The notes beneath the pieces are model-generated. The model ran no database searches, had not been told where the DNA came from, and saw only the letters and a program-made list of their open reading frames with translations. A program made the position numbers and the translations under genes. Positions 19,288-28,668 of a stretch of DNA of 64,000 nt are shown here, piece after piece; the stretch's first letter is position 1; each line of letters opens with the position of its first letter. Origin of the DNA: Promicromonospora soli (lineage in GTDB: Bacteria; Actinomycetota; Actinomycetes; Actinomycetales; Cellulomonadaceae); contig NZ_BNAS01000001.1 in the NCBI RefSeq assembly GCF_014653785.1, positions 62,001-126,000 of the forward strand, given 5' to 3'.

Positions 19288-20411
19288 CAGGCGGCCGCAC
19301 TCTCGGTCTCGCTCTCCGCAGCACGGTCGCGCTGCGCTACGCCCTCCTTGACCAGGGGGATGACGTAGCGGCCGAAGTCGATGGCGTCGTCGAGCAGGTC
19401 GTAGCCGCGGGCCGAGATGACCCGGACGCCCAGGTCGTAGTACGCGAGCAGCGCCTCGGCGACCTGCTCCGGCGTGCCGACCAGCGCGTTCGAGTTCCCG
19501 GCGCCGCCGGTCGCCTTCGCCGTGGCGGTCCAGAGCGCCGTGTCGAACCGCTCGCCCTGGGCGGCGATCTCGAGCAGACGCTGGGACCCCGCGTTCTCGG
19601 GGTTGTCGATCGGGTGGCGCCGGCTCAGGACGCCGCCCTGCGCGGCCTTCCGCGCCTCGATCCGGCCCAGGATCTGGTACGCCTTCTCCCAGGCCAGCTT
19701 CTCCGTCGGCGCGATGATCGGCCGGAACGCGGCGTGGATCCGAGGCGGTGTCGCGCGGCCTGCGGCCTCCGCCTCGGCGCGCACGCGGGCGATCTGCTCC
19801 GCGGTGCGGTCCAGGGGCTCGCCCCAGACGGCGTAGATGTCGGCCTCGGCCGCCCCGACCGGGTAGGCGGCGTCCGACGAGCCGCCGAACGAGATGGTGG
19901 GCACGTGCCCCGGATGCGGCTTGGCATCGAGCACGAAGTCGTCGAGGTCGTAGAACTCGCCGTGGTGGTCGAACGGCTCGGCGCTGGTCCACGCCCGCTT
20001 CACGATCTGGATGTACTCGCGGGTGCGGGCGTACCGCTGGTCCTTGGTCAGGGTGTCGCCCTCCCGGCCCTGCTCGTGGTCGTTGCCGCCCGAGATGAAG
20101 TGCACGGACAGCCGACCGCCCGAGAGCTGGTCCAGCGTCGCGAACGTCTTGGCCGCGTACGTCGGGTACGAGACGTTGGGCCGGTGCGCGAGCAGCAGCT
20201 CGATCGACGGCACGTGCGCCGCGACGTGCGCCGCGAGCGCGGCGGGCTCCGGCCCGGACGAGCCGTAGGCGAACAGGATGCGGGTCCAGCCGTTGTCCTG
20301 GTGGGCGCGCGCTATGCGGACCAGGTAGTCGGGGTCGAAGGGCTGGGTGGTGCGCTCGGTGGTCTCCGAGGCGTCGTTGGTGGCGGCTATGCCAAGGAAC
20401 TCGACGGGCAT
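19287..20411 (-). CDS. SsuD-like flavin monooxygenase (alkanesulfonate monooxygenase family)
   Basis: A 374-residue LLM monooxygenase most like SsuD, which releases sulfite from sulfonates. Visible: DPDYLVRIARAHQDNGW, FATLDQLSGGRLSVHFISGG, RTREYIQIVKRAW and PTISFGGSSDAAYPVGA, all standard for the alkanesulfonate branch. The ATG at 20411 has AAGGAG upstream. The 50-base gap from the preceding monooxygenase gene is one of the few breaks in the operon's otherwise overlapping genes. Whether the substrate is a sulfonate or an N-acetyl S-substituted cysteine cannot be decided from sequence. Confidence 0.84.
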   Translation of the reverse strand: MPVEFLGIAATNDASETTERTTQPFDPDYLVRIARAHQDNGWTRILFAYGSSGPEPAALAAHVAAHVPSIELLLAHRPNVSYPTYAAKTFATLDQLSGGRLSVHFISGGNDHEQGREGDTLTKDQRYARTREYIQIVKRAWTSAEPFDHHGEFYDLDDFVLDAKPHPGHVPTISFGGSSDAAYPVGAAEADIYAVWGEPLDRTAEQIARVRAEAEAAGRATPPRIHAAFRPIIAPTEKLAWEKAYQILGRIEARKAAQGGVLSRRHPIDNPENAGSQRLLEIAAQGERFDTALWTATAKATGGAGNSNALVGTPEQVAEALLAYYDLGVRVISARGYDLLDDAIDFGRYVIPLVKEGVAQRDRAAESETESAAA

Positions 20412-20461
20412 GGTGGTTCTCCTTGCTTGTGGGTTCGGGTTCGGCTCTGGTTCGCAGCCGG

Positions 20462-21667
20462 TCAGGCGGCGCTGACCTTTCGGCGAGGGCTCTGGTCGGC
20501 GGCCCCCTCGGTGATGCCCCAGGCGTGGGCGAGCAGCTCGAAGGAGCGGCGTGTCTCGGCGGGGTCGTGGGTGGCGGTGGTCACGAGCAGCTCGTCGGCA
20601 CCTGTGACGCGAGCCAGCGTGTCGAGGCGCTCGACGACGGTGGCCGGGTCGCCGACGATCCGGGTGTCGACGCGGTCGGCCACGAGCGCACGCTCGGCGT
20701 CGGGCCGGGCCGTCCAGGCCGTTGCGGCCGACGGTGACGGGTAGGCGATGGCGCCGCGTTCGCCGCGGCGGATCGACAGCACCCAGTCGGCGAACGGCTC
20801 GGCGAGCACGCGCGCTCGTTCGAGGGTCTGGGCGACGAGCACGTCGGCCGACACGACCACGTAGGGCTCGGCGAGCACGCCCGGCCGGAACGCCGCCCGG
20901 TAGGCGGCGACCGTGTCCAGGACGGTGGCGGGGCTGACGTGGAAGTTGGCCGCGAGCGGCAGGCCGAGCGCGCCCGCGACGGTGGCGCTCTCTCCGCCGC
21001 TGGACGCGAGCAGCCACAGGTCGAATGCCGCGCCCTCGACGGGCGGGCTCGTGTAGGCGCTTCCCGTCCGGTCGCGGTACGTGCCCCGCTGCAGCGCGAG
21101 CACGGTCTCCACCTCCTCGCGGAAGCCCGCGGGCCGGCGGTGCGTGCCGATCACCTCCTGCTGGGCCAGGAGCCGCTCGCGCAGCGCCGGGTCGTTGAGT
21201 CCGTTCGGCGGGGCGGGCGGCACGTAGAGGCCGTCGACGAGCCGGGGTACGGCGGGCGCGGGCGGGCCCGCCGGCTGGGCGGCCCGGACGGGCTTGGTGT
21301 TCGGCGTGCCCGACGGCGGCGGCGTGAACGCACGCCCCAGCCCCAGGTCGACCCGGCTGGGGTGCAGCGCGGCGATGGTGCCGAACTGCTCGGCGGCGAC
21401 CAGGGGCGACGTCGTGGACAGCAGCACGGCTCCGGAGCCGACCCGGATGCGGGAGGTGCGGGCCGCGACCGCGGCCGCGAGGACGGCGGGTGACGCCGAG
21501 GCGACACCGGGCGCCAGGTGGTGCTCGGCGTACCAGACGCGCCGGTATCCGAGCGCGTCCAGGTCGACGGCGAGCGACACCGCGCGCTGGATCGCCTGGA
21601 CACCGGTGGCGCCGTCGGCGACCAGGGCCAGGTCGAGGACGGACAGCGGGACTCTTCGGGTGCTCAT
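20462..21667 (-). CDS. LLM monooxygenase, MsnO8/alkanal-type (YtmO-like)
   Basis: A 401-residue luciferase-like enzyme starting VPLSVLDLALVADGATG, with RRVWYAEHHLAPGVASASP, IRVGSGAVLLSTTSPLVAAEQFGTIAALH and LGLPLAANFHVSP. This is the MsnO8-type pattern also seen in Bacillus YtmO. A central Pro/Ala-rich stretch (about 130-160) is expanded. I chose the ATG at 21667 because GAGGAG precedes it; an ATG at 21679 overlapping the upstream stop would add four residues. It directly follows the amino-acid-type binding protein, as ytmO follows tcyN in Bacillus. Confidence 0.82.
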   Translation of the reverse strand: MSTRRVPLSVLDLALVADGATGVQAIQRAVSLAVDLDALGYRRVWYAEHHLAPGVASASPAVLAAAVAARTSRIRVGSGAVLLSTTSPLVAAEQFGTIAALHPSRVDLGLGRAFTPPPSGTPNTKPVRAAQPAGPPAPAVPRLVDGLYVPPAPPNGLNDPALRERLLAQQEVIGTHRRPAGFREEVETVLALQRGTYRDRTGSAYTSPPVEGAAFDLWLLASSGGESATVAGALGLPLAANFHVSPATVLDTVAAYRAAFRPGVLAEPYVVVSADVLVAQTLERARVLAEPFADWVLSIRRGERGAIAYPSPSAATAWTARPDAERALVADRVDTRIVGDPATVVERLDTLARVTGADELLVTTATHDPAETRRSFELLAHAWGITEGAADQSPRRKVSAA

Positions 21668-21675
21668 GATGCTCC

Positions 21676-22692
21676 TCATTCCTCGGTCTTGGGCAGGCCG
21701 GGCGGGTTGGTCTCGGCGCGGTCCACTGCCTCGGTCCCCAGGCCCCACCGCTCCAGCACCTGGTGGTAGGAACCGTCCTCGATGGCGTGGTTGAGCGCGG
21801 CGGTTACCGCCTCGGCGGCGCCGGCGCCCTTCTTGGTCGCGACGGCGATCTGCGCCGTGTCGGGCCAGCCGCCGTTCAGGGTCCCGACCACCTTGAAGTC
21901 GTCCGGCGAGACCGCCGCCTGGTAGGCGAGCACGGCGTTCGGCCCGACGTAGGCCTCGACTCGCCCCGACTGGAGGGCGAGCAGCACGTCGGAGAGCGAC
22001 TCGTAGTACTCGGGGCCCTCGATGGGCGCCAGCCCGTCCTCCTGGTTGAGGCGGTCCCACTCGAGCAGGATCTTCTCCTGGTTGGTCCCGGACCCGACGC
22101 CGACCGTCCGGCCCGCGATGTCCTCGCGGTCGTCGATCGTCAGGTCCGAGCCGGCGGCCGTGAGCCAGCCCAGCTCGTCGACGCGGTAGCTGGAGAAGTC
22201 GATGGTCTCCTTGCGCTCCTCCGTCACGGTGATGTTCGAGATGACGGCGTCGACGTCGCCCGACTGGAGAGCGAGCGGCCAGTCGGCCCAGGCCTTGACC
22301 TCGAGCCGCACGTCCTTGCCGAGGGCGTCGGCCACGAGCTGCGCGATGTCGGTCTCGTGGCCGATCGGGGTCTTGTCGTCGTCGGCGAGGAAGACCAGGG
22401 GCGGGGAGCCGCTCGCGCTCACCGCGACGGTGATCTCGTCCTTGTCCGCCCACTCGTCCGGCAGCAGGGCCACCGCCTCGGCGGACTCGGTGGTGCGGAC
22501 CCGGTCCTGGTCGGGGCTGGTGCTGACCTGCAGCCCGGCGGACTCGGGGGCGTTCTCGGCGAGGCCCGCCGCGCCGTCGGCCGCCTCGGGCCGCTCGGTG
22601 CTGGCGGCCGCGCAGGCGGTCGTCAGCGCGAGCAGCGGGACGGCGGTCAGGGCGAGCAGGCGGGTTCGGACGGCTCGTCGGGAGACGGTCAC
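21676..22692 (-). CDS. Amino-acid-type ABC transporter substrate-binding lipoprotein
   Basis: A 338-residue periplasmic-binding-protein family 3 member. A basic N-terminus and hydrophobic helix end at TTAC, an atypical lipobox, so it is probably membrane-anchored. The mature part contains VFLADDDKTPIGHETDIAQLVADALG, DVDAVISNITVTEERKETIDFS and GRTVGVGSGTNQE, all typical of cystine/polar amino-acid binders. The GTG at 22692 has GAAGGG seven bases upstream; a GTG at 22737 overlapping the ATPase stop is the alternative. With the adjacent permease and ATPase it forms a complete importer, likely for an S-containing amino acid. Confidence 0.85.
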   Translation of the reverse strand: MTVSRRAVRTRLLALTAVPLLALTTACAAASTERPEAADGAAGLAENAPESAGLQVSTSPDQDRVRTTESAEAVALLPDEWADKDEITVAVSASGSPPLVFLADDDKTPIGHETDIAQLVADALGKDVRLEVKAWADWPLALQSGDVDAVISNITVTEERKETIDFSSYRVDELGWLTAAGSDLTIDDREDIAGRTVGVGSGTNQEKILLEWDRLNQEDGLAPIEGPEYYESLSDVLLALQSGRVEAYVGPNAVLAYQAAVSPDDFKVVGTLNGGWPDTAQIAVATKKGAGAAEAVTAALNHAIEDGSYHQVLERWGLGTEAVDRAETNPPGLPKTEE

Positions 22693-22733
22693 GGTGGTTC
22701 CCTTCGGGTTCTGGACAGGATTGGGGTTCGGGG

Positions 22734-23498
22734 TCACAGGACCTTCTCCAGGAAGGCCTTGGTCCGGGGGCTGGCGGGGCGGTCGAGCACGTCGGCGGAC
22801 GGCCCCTGCTCGATCACGACGCCGCCGTCCATGAAGACGACGGTGTCCGCGACCTCGCGGGCGAAGGCCATCTCGTGGGTGACGACGACGAGCGTGGTGC
22901 CGGTGCCCGCGAGCTCCTTGATCACCTCGAGCACCTCGCCGACGAGCTCGGGGTCGAGGGCGGAGGTCGGCTCGTCGAAGAGGACGACGGCTGGCCGCAG
23001 CGCGAGCGCCCGAGCGATGGCCACCCGCTGCTGCTGACCGCCCGAGAGCTGCCGGGGCCGGGCGTCGGCCCGGTCAGCCAGCCCGACGCGCGCGAGGAGC
23101 TCTCGCCCCTCCGCCTCGGCCTGCGCGCGCGGCCGGCCCTGCGCGAAGATCGGCGCCTCCACGACGTTCTCCAGCACCGTGAGGTGCGGGAACAGGTTGA
23201 AGTTCTGGAACACGAACCCGATCCGGGTGCGGCGGCGCAGGATCTCGCGCTCGGTGAGCTCCCGCAGCGTGCTGCCGCGCCGGGCGTACCCGACGAGCTC
23301 GCCGTCCAGGGACACGAAGCCGCGGTCCACCTTCTCCAGGTGGTTGATCGCGCGCAGCAGGGTCGACTTGCCCGACCCGGACGGGCCGATGATCGCCGCG
23401 ACCTCGCCGGGCCGGACCGTGAGGTCCACCCCGCGCAGTGCCTCGAGCATGCCGAACGACTTGTGCACGCCGCGGATCTCCAGCAGCCCCCCGGTCAT
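22734..23498 (-). CDS. Amino-acid-type ABC transporter ATP-binding protein
   Basis: A 254-residue polar-amino-acid ATPase (GlnQ/TcyN type). Walker A is [11 protein letters not shown] near residue 38, the Q-loop region [18 protein letters not shown], signature [16 protein letters not shown], Walker [15 protein letters not shown] and H-loop [10 protein letters not shown] family-typical insertion between Walker A and the Q-loop is present. It starts with an ATGA overlap on the permease gene and is followed by the binding protein. Confidence 0.9.
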   Translation of the reverse strand: MTGGLLEIRGVHKSFGMLEALRGVDLTVRPGEVAAIIGPSGSGKSTLLRAINHLEKVDRGFVSLDGELVGYARRGSTLRELTEREILRRRTRIGFVFQNFNLFPHLTVLENVVEAPIFAQGRPRAQAEAEGRELLARVGLADRADARPRQLSGGQQQRVAIARALALRPAVVLFDEPTSALDPELVGEVLEVIKELAGTGTTLVVVTHEMAFAREVADTVVFMDGGVVIEQGPSADVLDRPASPRTKAFLEKVL

Positions 23499-24571
23499 GC
23501 CGCACCCCCGCGCGGGGCGACCCGGCGGCCGACCCGGACGCGCGCCGCGAAGGCGGGCGGGACGCCGTCGGGCACCGGTGCGCCCGTGAGGCGCGAGCGG
23601 CCGACCTGGAGCTCCCAGCGCACCCGCTGCAGCGGCGTGGGCGGCAGGGTGCGCAGCGCGCCCTTCGCGTAGTGCCGCTCCACGTAGTACTGGACCACCG
23701 TGATCAGCGTGGTGAGCGCCAGGTACCAGATGGCGGCGACGATCAGGAGCGGCACCACCCGGCCGTTGCGGCCGTAGATGACGCTCACGATGTAGAACAG
23801 CTCGCCGTACGCCAGCACGTACACGATCGAGGTGCCCTTGAGCAGCCCGATCACCTCGTTCACGGCGGTGGGCACGATCGACCGCATCGCCTGCGGCAGG
23901 ATGATGCGCCGCACCTGGCGGTGTCGCGGCAGGCCCAGCGAGGCCGCGGCCTCGTGCTGGCCCTGGTCGACGCCGAGGATCCCGGCCCGGACGATCTCCG
24001 CGCTGTAGGCCGCCTGCGACAGGCCCAGGCCGAGGATCGCCGCCCAGAACTTGTCGATCAGATCGAGCGTGTCGAAGAACAGCAGCTCCGGCCCGAACGG
24101 GATCCCGAGGCTGAGGACCGGGTACAGGTAGGCGAGGTTGTACCAGAGCAGGAGCTGCAGCAGCAGCGGCACCGACCGGAACACCCAGGTGTAGGCCCAC
24201 GAGACCGCCTGCAGCAGGGGCGAGCGCGACAGCCGCATGAGCGCCAGCACCGTGCCGAGCGCGAAGCCCACCACCGACGCCGTCACCGTGAGCCGGATCG
24301 TCGCCCACGCACCCTCCAGGATCGACGGCCAGGTGAGGTACCGCGCCACGACGTCCCACTCCCAGCGGTCGTTGGTGACCAGCGAGGAGACCACCATGGC
24401 CAGCAGCACGGCGACGACGGCGGTGGCGAGCCAGCGGCCCGGGTGCCGGGCCGCAACCACCCGCAGGTCCTCGTCGGCCGGCCCGGCGGACGCCGCGCTA
24501 CCCCCGCCCGGCGGCATGCCGGGCGGCGGGTAGAGGAGGCGCGACTCGCCTTCGGCCAGGTCCGCGCTCAT
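23495..24571 (-). CDS. Amino-acid-type ABC transporter permease
   Basis: A 358-residue HisM/GlnP-type permease. An N-terminal Pro/Gly-rich cytoplasmic stretch (about 45 residues) precedes the helix near [19 protein letters not shown], then [36 protein letters not shown] and the EAA loop [22 protein letters not shown]. Only one permease gene is present, so it probably forms a homodimer. The ATG at 24571 overlaps the acetyltransferase stop (ATGA), matching the coupling style of this operon; an ATG at 24586 would add five residues. Confidence 0.88.
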   Translation of the reverse strand: MSADLAEGESRLLYPPPGMPPGGGSAASAGPADEDLRVVAARHPGRWLATAVVAVLLAMVVSSLVTNDRWEWDVVARYLTWPSILEGAWATIRLTVTASVVGFALGTVLALMRLSRSPLLQAVSWAYTWVFRSVPLLLQLLLWYNLAYLYPVLSLGIPFGPELLFFDTLDLIDKFWAAILGLGLSQAAYSAEIVRAGILGVDQGQHEAAASLGLPRHRQVRRIILPQAMRSIVPTAVNEVIGLLKGTSIVYVLAYGELFYIVSVIYGRNGRVVPLLIVAAIWYLALTTLITVVQYYVERHYAKGALRTLPPTPLQRVRWELQVGRSRLTGAPVPDGVPPAFAARVRVGRRVAPRGGAA

Positions 24572-25185
24572 CTCGCCGCCAGCCATTTTTCGAAAGGGAG
24601 CGGGCTGAACGGATCAGCACCCGACGGTTCGGCGGGCTCGCCCGCGGCGGCCACGGACAGCGGCGTGTAGCCGGTCGCCCGGTACAGCGCCGCCGCCTCC
24701 GGCTGCCGCGGGCCTGTGGTCAGGTAGAGCCGCGAGTAGCCCAGGTCGCGGGCCCGGGTCTCGAGCTCCGCCAGCACCCGCCGGGCCAGGCCGCGACGCC
24801 GGTGGGCACCGTGCGTCCAGATGCGCTTGAGCTCCGCCGTCGGGACTGCGGGAGCGCCGTCCCCGTCCCGGGTGCCGGGCCGCGCCAGGCGGGCCGCGTC
24901 CCCGAGCTCCGGCTCGAGCCGACGGCGGAACGCGCCGCCCGCCACCGGGTCGCCGCCCTCCAGGAGCAGGACCAGGGAGCCCACCGGCGGGGCGAACTCC
25001 TCGGCACCGTAGTGGGCCATCTCGGCCCGGTGCTCCTCGTCGGTCAGCACGTCGTGGTACCGCGACCGGTACTCGACCGACAGACCGGCCAGCAGGGGCT
25101 CGACCAGCGGGTCCGAGAGTCGCACCTCCCGGACCTCCAGCGCCGGGGACGTCTCCGTGGACGCCCCCGTGGAGACGGCCGTCAT
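24568..25185 (-). CDS. GNAT-family N-acetyltransferase
   Basis: A 205-residue GNAT enzyme. The acetyl-CoA pyrophosphate loop is HGAHRRRGLARRVLAEL, followed by GYSRLYLTTGPRQPEAAALYRATGYTPL. GNAT proteins acetylate amines. In Bacillus subtilis the ytmI (snaA) GNAT N-acetylates S-substituted cysteines before monooxygenase attack. Finding a GNAT next to an amino-acid importer and LLM enzymes fits that scheme, but this is inference. It overlaps both neighbours by four bases. No deacetylase, needed for the Bacillus route, was found in the window. Confidence 0.85.
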   Translation of the reverse strand: MTAVSTGASTETSPALEVREVRLSDPLVEPLLAGLSVEYRSRYHDVLTDEEHRAEMAHYGAEEFAPPVGSLVLLLEGGDPVAGGAFRRRLEPELGDAARLARPGTRDGDGAPAVPTAELKRIWTHGAHRRRGLARRVLAELETRARDLGYSRLYLTTGPRQPEAAALYRATGYTPLSVAAAGEPAEPSGADPFSPLPFEKWLAAR

Positions 25186-26099
25186 CGGGGCGCCCTCTCG
25201 CCCGCCGTCACGGCGAACGGCAGGTGGTTGCCCGCGAGCGGGGCCGGGCACGTGCCGAAGTCCGTGAACGCGTACGGCAGGTTCACCGCCCGGTTCAGGT
25301 CGAGGCGTAGCGTGCCCGACGTCGCCGGCGCCCAGTCCGGCGCCGGGATCCGGAGGATCCGCCACGGCGCGACGCCGTCGGCCTCGTCGCTGAACAGGAG
25401 GGTCGGCTCCGTGCGGCTGCCGGTCAGGGCCAGGGTGACCACCGCTCCCTCGTGGGCGACGTCTACCTCACCGAGCACCGCGACGTGGTGCACCAGGCGC
25501 GGCTGCGCGGCGCCGACCGTGACCGGCTCCGGGTCCTCGTACCAGGTCACGGGGACGTCGAGCACCCAGGCGGGGTCGTAGTCGAACGTGGGGACGTGGT
25601 CGAAACCGGTGCGGGTGGCGGCCTGCGGGTCGAGCGGCCGGACGGCGTAGCGGCCGGTGCGCAGCACCACCTCGACCGCCACCTCGTGCTCGTCGTCCGC
25701 TCCCTCGCCCCTGACCCGGCCCTCCGGGAGGAACGTGCCGACGATGCGGGAACGCCCCTCGTCGACGCCGACCAGCGTCGGCCCCACGGGCTCGACCTGG
25801 TCGCCGGCCAGCACGGCTCGGTCACCCGGCACTGGCCGGGTGAACAGGGTGCGGTCGGCCACCCACCACTCGCCGGGAATGCCGGGCAAGCGGCGGGGCA
25901 CCGCCGTCGGCCAGTGCAGGGCGACCTGGCTCAGCGGGCCGTGGGGCTCGCGCAGGTCGCGCTCGCGGGCGGCGCGCCACGCCGCATGGTCGCGGGCGGC
26001 GGCCGCGTCCGGCGCAGCGGCGTTCGTCGCCGGGCCGGTCGCGGTGCTTGTTGCCGTGCCTGTTGCCCTGGTCGTCGCTGTCTGCAGTGTCTCGGTCAT
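25182..26099 (-). CDS. DUF1684 domain-containing protein
   Basis: A 305-residue protein of the DUF1684 family, function unknown. The N-terminal 30 residues are Thr/Ala-rich and low-complexity. The family core is visible in HAAWRAARERDLREPHGPLS, VTWYEDPEPVTVGAA and the C-terminal hallmark LDLNRAVNLPYAFTDFGTCP followed by NHLPFAVTAGE. No catalytic residues can be assigned. It overlaps the fused ATPase gene upstream and the GNAT gene downstream, so it is certainly co-expressed with the importers and monooxygenases. A role in processing the imported sulfur compound is possible but unproven. Confidence 0.8.
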   Translation of the reverse strand: MTETLQTATTRATGTATSTATGPATNAAAPDAAAARDHAAWRAARERDLREPHGPLSQVALHWPTAVPRRLPGIPGEWWVADRTLFTRPVPGDRAVLAGDQVEPVGPTLVGVDEGRSRIVGTFLPEGRVRGEGADDEHEVAVEVVLRTGRYAVRPLDPQAATRTGFDHVPTFDYDPAWVLDVPVTWYEDPEPVTVGAAQPRLVHHVAVLGEVDVAHEGAVVTLALTGSRTEPTLLFSDEADGVAPWRILRIPAPDWAPATSGTLRLDLNRAVNLPYAFTDFGTCPAPLAGNHLPFAVTAGERAPR

Positions 26100-27835
26100 G
26101 TCAGGTCCTTCCGGTCGGGGTGCCGACGGGTGCGGGCACCGGGGATCGCCGCGAGCAGCTCGGCGGTGTAGGGGTGGGCCGGGTGGTCGAAGACGCTCCC
26201 GACGGGCCCCGTCTCCACGAGCTGCCCGTTCCTCATCACGCCGACGTGGTCGGCGACCTGCCGCACCACCGCCAGATCGTGCGAGATGAACAGGTAGGTG
26301 AGGCCACGCTCCGCGCGCAGCCGGGCCAGCAGGGCCAGCACGCGGGCCTGCACCGAGACGTCGAGCGCCGACGTCGGCTCGTCCAGCACGAGCAGCTCGG
26401 GGTCGAGCGCGAGCGCCCGTGCGATCGCCACGCGCTGGCGCTGTCCGCCCGACAGCTCGGCGGGCCGGCGTCGGGCCAGGTCCGGTGAGAGGTGCACCTG
26501 CTCCAGCAGCTGCGCCACCCGGTCCGCGCGCTCCGCGCGGGTCCCGACGCGGTGTGCGCGCAGCGGCTCCTCGACGACGGCGGCCACGGTGAACCGCGGG
26601 TCGAGGGACGAGTACGGGTCCTGGTGCACCAGCTGGGTCCGCCGCCGGGTGGCCAGGTCGCCGCCCACGGGGGCGCCGTCCAGCTCCACGACGCCGGCGG
26701 AGGGTCGGTCCAGGCCGAGCACGAGCCGGGCCGTCGTCGACTTGCCCGACCCCGACTCCCCCACCAGCGCGAACGTCGACCCGCGGGGCACGGTGAACGA
26801 GACGTCGTCGACGGCGCGCAGGCGTTCCCGGCGCCCCAGGCGGAACTCCTTGACCAGCGCGTGCGCGGCCAGGAGGACGGGCTGCGGCGGCACGTTGAGG
26901 GCGGTGCTCGGGGCCGCCGGCTCGCTCGTGGTCGCGGCCGGGCCGGCTGGCACGGCGGCGCTTGGCACAGTATTTGTGCCAGGCACCGCCGCCACGAGCT
27001 CACGCGTGTACGGGTGCTCGGGGGCGCCCAGCACCCGCCCGGCCGGCCCCTCCTCGACCACTACGCCGTCCTTGAGCACGACCACCCGGTCGGCGCGGTC
27101 GGCGGCCACCGCGAGATCGTGCGTGATGAGCAGCACCGCGGTCCCCGCGCGGCCCGCGAGGTCGGCGAGCAGGTCCAGCACGCGTCGCTGCACCGTCACG
27201 TCCAGGGCCGACGTCGGCTCGTCCGCGATCACCAGCTCCGGCTCGCACGCCATCGCGATCCCGACGAGTACCCGCTGGCGCATGCCGCCCGACAGCTGGT
27301 GCGGGTACTGCCGCGCCCGCTCCCCGGGGTGGTCGAGCCCCACCTCGCGCAGGATCTCGACGGCCCGCTCGCGCGCGGCCCGGCGCGGCGTCCCGTGCAC
27401 CACCAACGCCTCCGCCACCTGGTCGCCGACCCGCATCACCGGGTCGAGCGCGGTACCCGGATCCTGCGGCACGAGCCCCACGCGCACGCCGCGCACGCGC
27501 CGCCAGGCGTCCGGCAGGAGGCCGGTGAGCGGCTCCACGCCGAGGGCAACCTCCCCCGAGGTGACCCTGCCGCCGTCGGGCAACAGGCCGATGAGGGCGT
27601 GCGCCGTCGTGGACTTGCCGCTCCCGGACTCGCCCACGAGCGCGACCACCTCACCCGGCCGCACGTCCAGGTCCACACCGTGCACCACCTCGCGGTCGCC
27701 GTAGGCGACGCGCAGGCCGCGCACCCGCAGCAGGCCGCCCGGCGCCGCGGGCTCGCCCGCAGCATCCTCCGTCGCCCGGTCAGGCGCGGCCGTGCCGGCG
27801 CGCGTCCTCGCCGTGACTGTTCTCGTGAGCGTCAT
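26096..27835 (-). CDS. Dipeptide/nickel-type ABC transporter, two fused ATPase domains
   Basis: A 579-residue fusion of DppD- and DppF-like ATPases. First domain: Walker A GESGSGKSTTAHAL near residue 72, signature [30 protein letters not shown]. Second domain: GESGSGKSTTARLVLG near 355, [35 protein letters not shown] Pro/Ala/Thr-rich linker (about 275-315) joins them. Fusion of the two subunits is common in actinobacteria. It follows DppC with an ATGA overlap and powers the DppABC-like importer at the start of this operon. Confidence 0.9.
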   Translation of the reverse strand: MTLTRTVTARTRAGTAAPDRATEDAAGEPAAPGGLLRVRGLRVAYGDREVVHGVDLDVRPGEVVALVGESGSGKSTTAHALIGLLPDGGRVTSGEVALGVEPLTGLLPDAWRRVRGVRVGLVPQDPGTALDPVMRVGDQVAEALVVHGTPRRAARERAVEILREVGLDHPGERARQYPHQLSGGMRQRVLVGIAMACEPELVIADEPTSALDVTVQRRVLDLLADLAGRAGTAVLLITHDLAVAADRADRVVVLKDGVVVEEGPAGRVLGAPEHPYTRELVAAVPGTNTVPSAAVPAGPAATTSEPAAPSTALNVPPQPVLLAAHALVKEFRLGRRERLRAVDDVSFTVPRGSTFALVGESGSGKSTTARLVLGLDRPSAGVVELDGAPVGGDLATRRRTQLVHQDPYSSLDPRFTVAAVVEEPLRAHRVGTRAERADRVAQLLEQVHLSPDLARRRPAELSGGQRQRVAIARALALDPELLVLDEPTSALDVSVQARVLALLARLRAERGLTYLFISHDLAVVRQVADHVGVMRNGQLVETGPVGSVFDHPAHPYTAELLAAIPGARTRRHPDRKDLT

Positions 27836-28668
27836 CGGTCAGTCCTTCCCTCGCGGGCGAGCGTTCGCCCGAGCACGCCGATCGCGAGCACGAAGAACGC
27901 GATGACCAGGCCCGGCAGCGTCGAGTACCACCAGGCGACCGCCAGGTAGTCGCGGCCCTCCGCCACCAGCGAGCCCCACTCGGGCGTCGGCGGCGTGGCG
28001 CCGTACCCCAGGAAGCTCAGGGCCGAGACGGCGAGGATCACCGCGCCGAGCTCGACGGCGGCGAGCGCCAGCACCGGGCCGGCCGCGTTCGGCAGCACGT
28101 GCCGCAGGACGACGGCGGCCCGGCCGGAGCCGGCCAGCCTCGCCGCCTCCACGTAGGTGGCGTGCCGCACCCGCAGCACCTGGCTGCGCATGACGCGGGC
28201 GAACGTGGCCACGGAGGCGATGCCCACGGCGACCGCCACCTTCACGGTCCCGAAGCCGAGCGCGGTGACCACCGCGAGCGAGAGCAGCAGCCCCGGGATG
28301 GCGAGCAGGACGTCGGTGGCGCGCATGAGGGCGTCGTCGACCGGGCCGCCCAGGAAGCCCGCGACCAGCCCGATGCCGGACCCCGCCACCAGGGCGACGA
28401 CGATCGCGAGCAGCGCGGCCCGCACCGACAGGCTCGTGCCGTGCACGGTGCGCGCGAACAGGTCGCGGCCCAGGTGGTCGGTGCCGAACCAGTGGGCGCC
28501 ATCCGGCGGCCGGAGCCGGTCGGCGGGGACGCCGGTCACCGGGTCGTAGCCCGTGAAGAGCCCGGGGATGAGCGCCCAGGCCAGGACGACGGCCACTACC
28601 GCGAGAGCCACCAGGTCGGCGGGCCGGGCGAGGGCGCGGGTCCGGACGCGGGTAAGGAGGTGGGTCAT
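27832..28668 (-). CDS. Dipeptide-type ABC transporter permease (DppC-like)
   Basis: A 278-residue permease. It starts with a cytoplasmic basic segment, then the helix LVALAVVAVVLAWALIPGLF, the family motif HWFGTDHLGRDLFARTVHGT, and the EAA loop TYVEAARLAGSGRAAVVLRHVLPN. It ends with PGLVIAFFVLAIGVLG. About six transmembrane segments. The ATG at 28668 overlaps the DppB stop (ATGA); the longer upstream frame runs inside DppB and is not coding. Confidence 0.9.
   Translation of the reverse strand: MTHLLTRVRTRALARPADLVALAVVAVVLAWALIPGLFTGYDPVTGVPADRLRPPDGAHWFGTDHLGRDLFARTVHGTSLSVRAALLAIVVALVAGSGIGLVAGFLGGPVDDALMRATDVLLAIPGLLLSLAVVTALGFGTVKVAVAVGIASVATFARVMRSQVLRVRHATYVEAARLAGSGRAAVVLRHVLPNAAGPVLALAAVELGAVILAVSALSFLGYGATPPTPEWGSLVAEGRDYLAVAWWYSTLPGLVIAFFVLAIGVLGRTLAREGRTDR

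Noticed and set aside
20462-22453. Long fused frames joining monooxygenases to upstream sequence (also at 19287-21017 and 18124-19992)
   Set aside because: The upstream parts are out-of-frame readings of the preceding genes; internal ATG starts with ribosome binding sites or overlaps fit family lengths.
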